This document shows, piece after piece, positions 1-4,783 of a stretch of DNA of 5,991 nucleotides. Below the pieces are notes generated by a model. It saw nothing but the letters and a program-made list of their open reading frames with translations. It had not been told where the DNA came from and made no database searches. Numbering within the stretch: the first letter of the stretch is position 1; each line of letters begins with the position of its first letter. Source of the stretch: Patescibacteria group bacterium (lineage in GTDB: Bacteria > Patescibacteriota > Minisyncoccia > Minisyncoccales > Staskawiczbacteraceae). Made by a program: the position numbers and the translations under genes. Location of the stretch: positions 1-5,991 of the forward strand of contig JAHIEB010000070.1 in the NCBI GenBank assembly GCA_018894075.1, in the 5' to 3' direction.

Positions 1-111
1 AGTCATATACGGAGAGATATAAACGAATCTGTTGTCGGTCCGACACAACTCCTCGATGATAGTACTTTTTCCGACGCCAGAAGGACCCAAGAGAAGCAAG
101 AATTTGCTCAT
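1..111 (-). CDS. Guanylate kinase-like P-loop protein, N-terminal fragment (3' end outside window)
   Basis: Only the first 37 codons are present. The gene starts at ATG 111-109 and runs off the left edge. The protein begins MSKFLLLLGPSGVGKSTIIE, a hydrophobic beta strand followed by a Walker A loop (GPSGVGKST, residues 9-17) in the form typical of guanylate kinases (GMP + ATP to GDP + ADP). The continuation NRFVYISPYMT sits where guanylate kinases carry the 'SVSATTR' segment that begins the GMP-binding region. The expected S-x-T-T-R is replaced here by S-P-Y-M-T, so this may be a divergent kinase acting on another nucleotide. The start is fixed by a strong ribosome binding site and by an ATGA overlap with the pyrF stop codon, which implies translational coupling. 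It is the last visible gene of the cyclohydrolase-pyrF operon. The P-loop NTPase call is firm; substrate specificity is inferred from the family. Confidence 0.75.
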   Translation of the reverse strand, partial: MSKFLLLLGPSGVGKSTIIEELCRTDNRFVYISPYMT

Positions 112-947
112 CGTGCCCTCCTTTCCTGATTCAAAGCGTCTTTTAACCCAATCGCAGCTTCCTCTATCGCATTATGCCATGGTTTCTGGCTTTTCGGATA
201 AAGGATACCGCGCGAAGAGTTTACGAACACCCCAATTCCTTCTGGATTAAGCAGCTGGCGCAAACCAGCGTAACTGCCACCCTGGGCTCCGATGCCAGCA
301 AGCAATATCGGCATGTCAGCCGGGATTAACAAACGGATCTCCGGCACATTTAACTCGGCATTCGCTGAAATTACCGGAATCATGTTTTTACCATTATTCC
401 AGCGATTCACAACTAGATCGAGAACATGCCGCCAAAGAGGCAAACCGTTTTGGAGTGTTACATCCTGGACGATACCTCCCGATGGGTTGCTTGTTTTGGC
501 GAGAACCACGACTGCTTTGTCGGGGAAATCGGCAAAAGGCAACATGACATCATCTCCCATGTAGGGATTGACGACAATGCCATCTGCTTGAAGCACGGCG
601 AACAAATTGTGAATGTACGCCGCCATAGTGTTGTCAATGTCGCCGATTTTGCAATCGACGATAACAGGAATGCCCTCGTGAGATGCGTGGATATAGCCAA
701 TCAGTTCTCTTAGAACTTCATGACCACCAACCATTACATCGAAGAAGGCTTTCTGCGCCTTGTATGCGCACACATGCAATGCTGTTGCATCCACTGCCGC
801 CCGGAGGAAGTTAAAGACCTTCTCCTCGTCGGATGATTTTCCATCTGTGATTTCGGATGGCATCTTCTTTAAGTCCGGATCAAGACCACAACACAGCAAT
901 GTGTTGTGAACCCTCATCCTCTTAAAGATTCGGTTAATCGCTCTCAT
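108..947 (-). CDS. pyrF: Orotidine 5'-phosphate decarboxylase (type 2 PyrF-like)
   Basis: A 279-residue TIM-barrel enzyme of the OMP decarboxylase family, which converts OMP to UMP in the last step of pyrimidine synthesis in the cytoplasm. The signature is intact. CGLDPD (residues 20-25) is the first substrate loop. AYKAQKAFFD (61-70) carries the conserved Lys, although the usual KPN/KPQ reads KAQ. VDCKIGDIDNT (97-107) holds the catalytic DxKxxD set D98, K100 and D103. VNPYMGDD (126-133), KTSNPSGG (151-158), GIGAQGG (218-224) and NSSRGI (243-248, phosphate binding) follow. Length and motif style fit the longer type 2 group. ATG 947 overlaps the stop of the upstream cyclohydrolase gene as ATGA. 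A one-mismatch ribosome binding site, AAGGCGGTGA, lies three bases upstream. The TGA stop at 110-108 again overlaps the next start. No other pyrimidine gene is in the window, so it either completes a pathway encoded elsewhere or serves a specialised one. Confidence 0.93.
   Translation of the reverse strand: MRAINRIFKRMRVHNTLLCCGLDPDLKKMPSEITDGKSSDEEKVFNFLRAAVDATALHVCAYKAQKAFFDVMVGGHEVLRELIGYIHASHEGIPVIVDCKIGDIDNTMAAYIHNLFAVLQADGIVVNPYMGDDVMLPFADFPDKAVVVLAKTSNPSGGIVQDVTLQNGLPLWRHVLDLVVNRWNNGKNMIPVISANAELNVPEIRLLIPADMPILLAGIGAQGGSYAGLRQLLNPEGIGVFVNSSRGILYPKSQKPWHNAIEEAAIGLKDALNQERRAR
117..123 (-). promoter_or_regulatory. Strong Shine-Dalgarno site for the guanylate kinase-like gene
   Basis: The minus strand reads AAGGAGG followed by five bases (GCACG) and ATG at 111-109. 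The site lies inside the last codons of pyrF. It is a full match to the consensus and decides the start of the truncated kinase-like gene. Confidence 0.8.
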
Positions 948-1756
948 TTTTCACCGCCTTTCTTGATGAGCCCCTTATGCCCAAGATGGTCTTGCTTCGC
1001 CTTCAAATGAGCCTCAGTGTGATGATTTGGCTCAATAACTACCGGCGTGAACTCAACCACAGTGTATCCGTTTTCAGCGAAAACACTCGCTTTCTCCGGA
1101 TTATTCGTAGCAAGATTGATCTTGCAGGTCTCGGAAATACCGAAAAACTTCAAGATGCAAACCACGCCAGAATACGTCCGGATATCGATAACCCCTCCCG
1201 GAGCCAACAAAGTGGCAGACTCCACAGTGTTAACCCCAAGAGCATCCTGAAGCCAAAGGGTTGCGAGTTTGAACGTCAGCCCCATGCCCCGACCATCTTG
1301 ACGGGGAATACTGATAATCATTCCTTCGCCTGCTTCCTGGATAGTTTTCAGTGCGAGGTGAAGTTGTTCACGACACTCACACGTCAGGTCTCCAAGAAGC
1401 TGCCCAGTTTCGCAACCAGAATCTGTACGGAGAACGAGCCGGTCCGTTCTGGCGAAGATTGGAACAAGGCGTTCCTTATCAAGCTCCGCCTTAACAATCA
1501 CGGAGTATTTCGCCCATTGGTCATCGATCGAAAAATTGTACTGCCAAAACTTCCCGTAAGTGGTCGTTAAAATACCGAGCCCTCTTCGCTCAACCGCGTA
1601 GTAACGATTCGTGTTATTCTCGTTAACGCTGATGCGCTTTACGAGAGGCTCCATCGAACGTTTAACCAATCCGAGGAAACCGTCAACTTCTTCACGTGAC
1701 ATCTTTGCTTTTCTGCAGATATCAGCCATATTCGGAGGTTTAATTCTTGCATTCAT
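944..1756 (-). CDS. Divergent GTP cyclohydrolase II (RibA-like)
   Basis: 270 residues. Residues about 59-262 match GTP cyclohydrolase II, which opens GTP, releasing formate and pyrophosphate, as the first step to riboflavin. Zinc ligands C115, C126 and C128 keep the family spacing (C-x10-C-x-C). RQDGRGMGL (152-160) matches the RQEGRxIGL motif. D191 and R193 (DIR) align with the catalytic D126/R128 pair of E. coli RibA. ATNNPEKA (216-223) matches the TNNPKK segment. Departures: the catalytic tyrosine before RQEGR (Y105 in E. coli) is isoleucine (I150) with one extra residue nearby; the usual RxHSEC is RTDSGC; TGD is TGQ; and an N-terminal extension of about 55-60 residues is not part of the domain. 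I chose ATG 1756 over the longer reading because AAAGGA lies seven bases upstream and the longer frame overlaps the preceding gene. It overlaps pyrF by four bases. Family is sure; the exact product is not. Confidence 0.85.
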   Translation of the reverse strand: MNARIKPPNMADICRKAKMSREEVDGFLGLVKRSMEPLVKRISVNENNTNRYYAVERRGLGILTTTYGKFWQYNFSIDDQWAKYSVIVKAELDKERLVPIFARTDRLVLRTDSGCETGQLLGDLTCECREQLHLALKTIQEAGEGMIISIPRQDGRGMGLTFKLATLWLQDALGVNTVESATLLAPGGVIDIRTYSGVVCILKFFGISETCKINLATNNPEKASVFAENGYTVVEFTPVVIEPNHHTEAHLKAKQDHLGHKGLIKKGGEK

Positions 1757-1788
1757 GATCTTATCCTTTCGGTTTGCAGGTTTTCTGG

Positions 1789-2157
1789 TTATTGAGATGG
1801 CGGATACATTCCGTCGCTGTTCTTCTTCGCAAACGAACCGCGCAAAAGACGAAATGCCAATCTTCTCTCCAACTCGTACACCATTGGCGTACCAATCAGC
1901 GCGCCGCACTTCGGGCACTTAAAAGCAGGAATGTCTTTTTTGTCACCACTCCTGGATTGCAATGCGGACAGCTCCTGTGGCTCAAAAATCCTGTCGAGAT
2001 ACATCCTCAACAACGAACCGCGTCCATCCTTCTGATACAGGGCAAGATGTTGTCCGCAGTTGGCGCAGTAGATGTTGAGGAAATGAGAGTTACCTCCACG
2101 GGCATTCACATACTTGTCGTTCTTGAACTTGTGTTGTGTATTTTTTTGATCGGCCAT
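1789..2157 (-). CDS. Small zinc-ribbon-like protein with two CxxC pairs (paralogue B)
   Basis: 122 residues, not a family I can name. It has two cysteine pairs, CANC (31-34) and CPKC (81-84), as expected for a single zinc-binding site built from two knuckles. Between them lies a basic, aromatic block: YQKDGRGSLLRMYLDR (41-56), then FEPQEL. After the second pair come IGTP (88-91) and AFRLLRG (101-107). It lacks signal peptide or membrane segments, so it should be cytoplasmic. ATG 2157 is chosen over an in-frame ATG at 2193 because AAAGGA lies six bases upstream, and because the longer start would sit only about ten bases from the predicted transcript start. It is the first gene after a strong promoter, 32 bases before the cyclohydrolase gene, so probably co-transcribed with it. 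The neighbouring gene at 2257-2607 encodes a paralogue. Binding of RNA, DNA or a partner protein is possible but not shown. Confidence 0.85.
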   Translation of the reverse strand: MADQKNTQHKFKNDKYVNARGGNSHFLNIYCANCGQHLALYQKDGRGSLLRMYLDRIFEPQELSALQSRSGDKKDIPAFKCPKCGALIGTPMVYELERRLAFRLLRGSFAKKNSDGMYPPSQ

Positions 2158-2181
2158 GGTTTTTCCTTTCTTTTTTTGGTT

Positions 2182-2200
2182 ATCAAAGGACATCCTTGAT
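2182..2200 (-). other. Hairpin at the 5' end of the operon leader
   Basis: On the minus strand ATCAAGG pairs with CC-T-TTGAT (one bulged T) around a four-base ATGT loop. It begins within a few bases of the predicted transcript start (about 2201-2205) and ends about 25 bases before the first start codon. Hairpins in this position can protect mRNA from 5' decay; that role is inferred. The stem is short and could be chance. Confidence 0.4.
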
Positions 2201-2208
2201 TAACCAAT

Positions 2209-2237
2209 ATTATACAACACTTCTTATTTTTTTACAA
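2209..2237 (-). promoter_or_regulatory. Sigma70-type promoter for the zinc-ribbon/cyclohydrolase/pyrF operon
   Basis: On the minus strand a -35 hexamer TTGTAA (2237-2232, 4 of 6 matches) is followed by a 17-bp spacer and a perfect -10 hexamer TATAAT (2214-2209). The start point would lie near 2201-2205, giving a leader of about 45 bases before ATG 2157. The promoter sits between the two paralogous zinc-ribbon genes, so the downstream copy and the nucleotide genes can be expressed independently of the upstream copy. Confidence 0.75.
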
Positions 2238-2256
2238 GACCGATGCTCCTGTATAT

Positions 2257-2607
2257 TTATTTTGCTTTTATCACTTTTTTAGTTATAACTCCAGCAAAAA
2301 GGCGGAACGCCGGACGGCTTTCCTTTTTAAAAATATACGGGACGCCAATTACATGCCCGCATTTAGAACAATTTAGATTGGATATCTTTTTAAAAGAGAA
2401 TTTCTGTAAATTTACCAAATTTTGCGGAGAAAAAAATCTATCTATATATAATCTTTTCAACTGCCCTGGACCATCTTTTTGATAAATACCTATCAGGTTA
2501 TCGCATTTTTGGCATTTTATTTCCAAGAGCCTTGAATACCCTCCTCTATTTTTTTTATATTTGTCTTGTTTAAATTCTATTCCTTTCATATATTTAATCG
2601 ATTTCAC
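2257..2607 (-). CDS. Small zinc-ribbon-like protein with two CxxC pairs (paralogue A)
   Basis: 116 residues from a GTG start at 2607, or 110 from ATG 2589 (residue 7); neither has a convincing ribosome binding site, so the start is uncertain. The protein is a paralogue of the 1789-2157 product, about 45% identical over roughly 104 residues by hand alignment. CQKC (32-35) and CSKC (80-83) would bind one metal ion. The shared core includes FKxDKY, RGG, YQKDGPGQLKRLYIDR (42-57), PQNL (61-64), IGVP (87-90) and AFRLFAG (100-106). The spacer between the Cys pairs is a little shorter than in the paralogue. It is strongly basic, rich in Lys, with no signal or membrane segment. The gene is visibly AT-rich (roughly one third G+C), unlike its paralogue and the genes beyond (nearer one half). 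No terminator separates it from the next promoter. Function unknown. Confidence 0.78.
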   Translation of the reverse strand: MKSIKYMKGIEFKQDKYKKNRGGYSRLLEIKCQKCDNLIGIYQKDGPGQLKRLYIDRFFSPQNLVNLQKFSFKKISNLNCSKCGHVIGVPYIFKKESRPAFRLFAGVITKKVIKAK

Positions 2608-2610
2608 CAG

Positions 2611-2658
2611 AAAAGTTCAAATCCCTAACCCTTCACGGCAAGGGGTCATTGAACTTTT
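2611..2658. repeat. Large imperfect hairpin with 10-bp outer stem
   Basis: On the plus strand AAAAGTTCAA (2611-2620) is the exact reverse complement of TTGAACTTTT (2649-2658). Inside, CCCTT (2629-2633) pairs with AAGGG (2640-2644) around a six-base loop, with unequal internal loops between the two stems. On the plus strand it is followed by further T residues (seven in all); on the minus strand it ends in TTTT, so it could act as a terminator in either direction. It lies between the tRNA terminator and paralogue A. It may be a second terminator or part of the leader of paralogue A. Confidence 0.55.
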
Positions 2659-2661
2659 TTT

Positions 2662-2696
2662 CAAAAATAGTCGAGAAATCGGGTCTCTCGATACTA
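2662..2696 (-). terminator. Rho-independent terminator of the tRNA cluster
   Basis: On the minus strand TCGAGA (2691-2686) pairs perfectly with TCTCGA (2676-2671) around a nine-base spacer. TAG pairs with CTA outside the stem, with two bulged bases. A run of five T residues follows directly (2667-2663). It lies 11 bases after the tRNA-Asp discriminator base, the expected place for the end of the tRNA transcript. Confidence 0.75.
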
Positions 2697-2707
2697 AAAG
2701 CTTCGTG

Positions 2708-2783
2708 CGCGGGCGGCGGGATTTGAACCCGCGATCTCCTCCGTGACAGGGAGGCGTCTTGAACCAGGCTGGACTACGCCCGC
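2708..2783 (-). tRNA. tRNA-Asp (anticodon GTC)
   Basis: A complete cloverleaf. The acceptor stem is seven perfect pairs, GCGGGCG (2783-2777) with CGCCCGC (2715-2709). The D arm has a GG-containing loop, with its fourth stem pair mismatched. The anticodon stem is CCTCC/GGAGG around loop CTGTCAC, giving anticodon GTC at 2747-2745. The variable loop has five bases, and the T arm is GCGGG/CCCGC around TTCAAAT. The discriminator base is G, as expected for Asp. CCA is not encoded (the next bases are CAC). It is the last gene of a three-tRNA cluster and is followed by a terminator. Confidence 0.95.
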
Positions 2784-2825
2784 AGGTATATGAATGCAAT
2801 GCATTTGTTAAAGGAAATCAGGCTG

Positions 2826-2899
2826 TGCCGAGGGTGGGGCTCGAACCCACGACCTAAGGCTTATGAGTCCTTCGCTCTAGCCAGCTGAGCTACCCCGGC
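2826..2899 (-). tRNA. tRNA with CAT anticodon (elongator Met, or Ile2)
   Basis: A complete cloverleaf. The acceptor stem is GCCGGGG/CCTCGGC with one G-T pair, the D stem GCTC/GAGC, and the T arm GTGGG/CCCAC around TTCGAGC. The anticodon loop is CTCATAA, with CAT at 2865-2863. The top of the anticodon stem has an A-G mismatch (positions 31-39). The 1-72 pair is a normal G-C, so this is not an initiator. The CAT anticodon is shared by elongator tRNA-Met and by tRNA-Ile2, whose C34 is changed to lysidine by TilS. Sequence alone does not separate them here; Met is more likely beside an initiator gene. The discriminator is A, and CCA is not encoded. Confidence 0.9.
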
Positions 2900-2910
2900 G
2901 GGGATAATTG

Positions 2911-2981
2911 TTGCGCTGCCCCGAATTGCACGGGGGCCTTCAGCTTATGAGACTGACGAGGTACTACTCCTCCACAGCGCT
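2911..2981 (-). tRNA. Initiator-type tRNA-fMet (anticodon CAT), atypical
   Basis: A 71-base cloverleaf aligned block by block with bacterial initiator tRNA. TGGAG follows the acceptor stem, CTCGTC leads into the anticodon arm, the loop is CTCATAA (CAT at 2954-2952 approximately), and GAAGG follows. Positions 1 and 72 are A and A, unpaired, as required of a formylated initiator (C-A in E. coli); the other six acceptor pairs (GCGCTG/CAGCGC) are perfect. The D stem GAGG/CCTC has A11-T24, another initiator mark. Odd points: the anticodon stem is TCAGT/GCTGA, so the three consecutive G-C pairs of initiators are missing; the D loop is only AGTAGTA, without GG; and the T loop is TGCAATT, with G in place of T at position 55. 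The T stem CCCCG/CGGGG is perfect. CCA is not encoded. It could be a functional divergent initiator or a decaying copy; the intact stems favour the first. Confidence 0.82.
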
Positions 2982-2987
2982 AGGCAG

Positions 2988-3016
2988 ATTTTAACATAAA
3001 TTAAAACCGAAATCAA
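2988..3016 (-). promoter_or_regulatory. Promoter for the tRNA cluster, abutting the lepA stop
   Basis: On the minus strand TTGATT (3016-3011) starts right after the lepA stop codon. A 17-bp spacer separates it from TAAAAT (2993-2988, 5 of 6 matches to the -10 consensus). Six bases (CTGCCT) then precede the A that is nucleotide 1 of the initiator tRNA. The predicted start point therefore falls at or very near the mature tRNA 5' end. Confidence 0.6.
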
Positions 3017-4783
3017 CTACTGCCTGCTTTTGAATATCTGCAGAAAGGCCTGATGGGAAACCTCCACCCTCCCCCTTTCCTTTAGAAGCTTCTTCCCTTT
3101 CTTCTGCTTCTCTAGCAACTTTCTTTTTCTAGAGACATCTCCCCCATATAGATAGCCAGTGACGTCTTTTCTCCTTGCCCTGATGGTTTCTCTAGCTAAA
3201 ACCTTTCCCTGCACAACTGCCTGCAAGGCAACCGAGAACTGCTCTGGAGGAAGAACCTCCTTTAATCTCTCGACTAGGAACTTCCCCTCTCTGTAAGCTT
3301 CTTCTTGAGAAACAATCTTTGAAAAGGCCTCTTCAATATGCCCGGCAATCCAGATCTCAAGCTTTGCCAGATCCCCTTTTTTGTATCCCATAAACTTGTA
3401 ATTCATTGAGGCATAGCCCTGGCTTATTGACTTAACCTTGTCATACAGCTCTGTGATTATTGACCTTAAGGGAATCTCGTAAGATATTATGGCTCTGTCG
3501 TGTCCGAAATACTGGGTCTGGACATATACCCCTGACAATCCCCTTAAAACCTCCATTATCTTTGAGGTGTAAGAAACAGGGGAGACTATCTCTAAAAGTA
3601 CTACGGGTTCTTCAGTTTTCTGAAATGATAAGGGCCAGTCAGAAGCAGAATAGATAAACTCTTCCTGCCCCTTTGTGTTGGTAATCTTGTAAACAACCGA
3701 GGGAGTGGAAATTACCAGATTCAGCCCGAACTCTCGCCTCAACCTCTCTGAAACTATTTCAACATGCAGGGTGCCTAAGAAACCGCACCTGTATCCCCTA
3801 CCAAGAGCTTCTTTGGTCTCTGGCTCATAGATAAAAGAGGGGTCAGACAGCTTAAGCTTGGAAAGAGCGTCTTTTAACGAATCGAAGTCGTTTGCATCCT
3901 GCGGGTAAAAGCTGGCAAAAACCATTGGCTTTGGCTCCAAATATCCGTGCAAGGGCTCAACAGGCTCTTGCGTGGCAACAACCACTGTATCTCCCACCCT
4001 TACTCTCCCCGGCTCTTTAATACCTGTGGCAATATATCCGATATCTCCTGCCGATAAAGAGCTTTGAGAAGTATAGCCTGGAGTAAAATATCCGATCTCC
4101 TTGGTTTCAGCTAAAGTATCTGACGCCATCAATCTTACCTTGTCTCCTGAACGAATCTGCCCGTCAACCACCCTAATGTAGGCTATCACCCCTTTATAGG
4201 CATCGTAGTCTGAATCAAATATCAAAGCCCTGAAAGGTTTTTCAATATCTGTCTTGGCAGGAGGGACTTCCTGCACCACCCTTTCTAAAAGAAGATCGAC
4301 ATTCTCTCCTGTTTTCCCTGAAATTCTTAGCACCCTGTCTGGTTCGCAATTCAGCAGACTGGCTATTTCCAAAGCGCATTCGTCCGGCTTTGCATCAGGA
4401 GCGTCTATTTTATTGACTGCCGGAATAATCACAAGATTTTTTGCCAAATCAAGATTGGCCAATGTCTGCGCCTGTATGCCCTGGGTTGCGTCAACCAGCA
4501 GAATAGCGCCCTCAGCCGCTGCCAGAGCGCGGGAAACCTCGTAGGAAAAATCTACATGGCCAGGAGTATCAACCAGGTTCAAGATGTAGTCCTTGTAATT
4601 CATTCTTACCGGCTTCAGCTTAATAGTAATGCCCTTCTCTCTTTCTAAATCCATTCTGTCTAAAAACTGGGGCTTCATCTTATCTTTTTTAACTGTCATG
4701 GTCATTTCCAAAAACCGGTCAGCTAAAGTTGACTTCCCGTGATCAATGTGAGAGATGATGCAAAAGTTCCTAATATCTGACAT
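3017..4783 (-). CDS. lepA: Elongation factor 4 (LepA), ribosome back-translocating GTPase
   Basis: 588 residues, close to the usual length of about 600. EF4 is an EF-G-like GTPase that acts on stalled ribosomes and in translation quality control. The G domain is complete: G1 SHIDHGKST (11-19), G2 EREKGITIK (47-55), G3 DTPGH (72-76, with catalytic His76), G4 NKID (124-127), and G5 SGK (155-157, where SAK is commoner). Domain II (about 185-270) and the EF-G-like domains III and V follow. The EF4-specific C-terminal domain covers about 490-588, with the basic run SRKRKLLEKQKKGKK and the closing VEVSHQAFLQIFK matching the family's VEVPQEAFLAVLK ending. The start ATG 4783 has AAAGG six bases upstream and lies inside the 3' end of murJ (14-base overlap in another frame), so the two are probably one transcript. 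The tRNA cluster promoter begins directly after its TAG stop. Confidence 0.97.
   Translation of the reverse strand: MSDIRNFCIISHIDHGKSTLADRFLEMTMTVKKDKMKPQFLDRMDLEREKGITIKLKPVRMNYKDYILNLVDTPGHVDFSYEVSRALAAAEGAILLVDATQGIQAQTLANLDLAKNLVIIPAVNKIDAPDAKPDECALEIASLLNCEPDRVLRISGKTGENVDLLLERVVQEVPPAKTDIEKPFRALIFDSDYDAYKGVIAYIRVVDGQIRSGDKVRLMASDTLAETKEIGYFTPGYTSQSSLSAGDIGYIATGIKEPGRVRVGDTVVVATQEPVEPLHGYLEPKPMVFASFYPQDANDFDSLKDALSKLKLSDPSFIYEPETKEALGRGYRCGFLGTLHVEIVSERLRREFGLNLVISTPSVVYKITNTKGQEEFIYSASDWPLSFQKTEEPVVLLEIVSPVSYTSKIMEVLRGLSGVYVQTQYFGHDRAIISYEIPLRSIITELYDKVKSISQGYASMNYKFMGYKKGDLAKLEIWIAGHIEEAFSKIVSQEEAYREGKFLVERLKEVLPPEQFSVALQAVVQGKVLARETIRARRKDVTGYLYGGDVSRKRKLLEKQKKGKKLLKERGRVEVSHQAFLQIFKSRQ

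Noticed and set aside
977..1570. Plus-strand open frame of 197 codons
   Set aside because: It is antisense to the cyclohydrolase gene, whose motifs are unmistakable, and its translation shows no recognisable motifs.
944..1918. Longer reading of the cyclohydrolase (324 residues, start at 1918)
   Set aside because: The first 54 codons lie over the end of the zinc-ribbon gene in another frame and have no family similarity. ATG 1756 has a good ribosome binding site.
2158..2193. Longer start (ATG 2193) for zinc-ribbon paralogue B
   Set aside because: It would begin about ten bases after the predicted transcript start, with the AAGG directly against the ATG. ATG 2157 has correctly spaced AAAGGA.
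1774..2199. Plus-strand open frame of 141 codons
   Set aside because: It is a shadow of zinc-ribbon paralogue B, which has conserved motifs shared with paralogue A on the minus strand.
2592..2620. Promoter-like pair for paralogue A (TTGAAC, 17 bp, TTAAAT on the minus strand)
   Set aside because: Its start point would fall at or after ATG 2589, so it could not produce a translatable message. The -35 is also part of the hairpin stem.
2561..2799. Short frames on both strands across tRNA-Asp, including one ending in RRDLNPRSPP
   Set aside because: These are translations of the tRNA-Asp gene, a common artefact of tRNA regions.
2784..2825. Short palindrome AATGCATT between two tRNA genes
   Set aside because: It is too short, with no context for a regulatory or terminator role; probably plain spacer.
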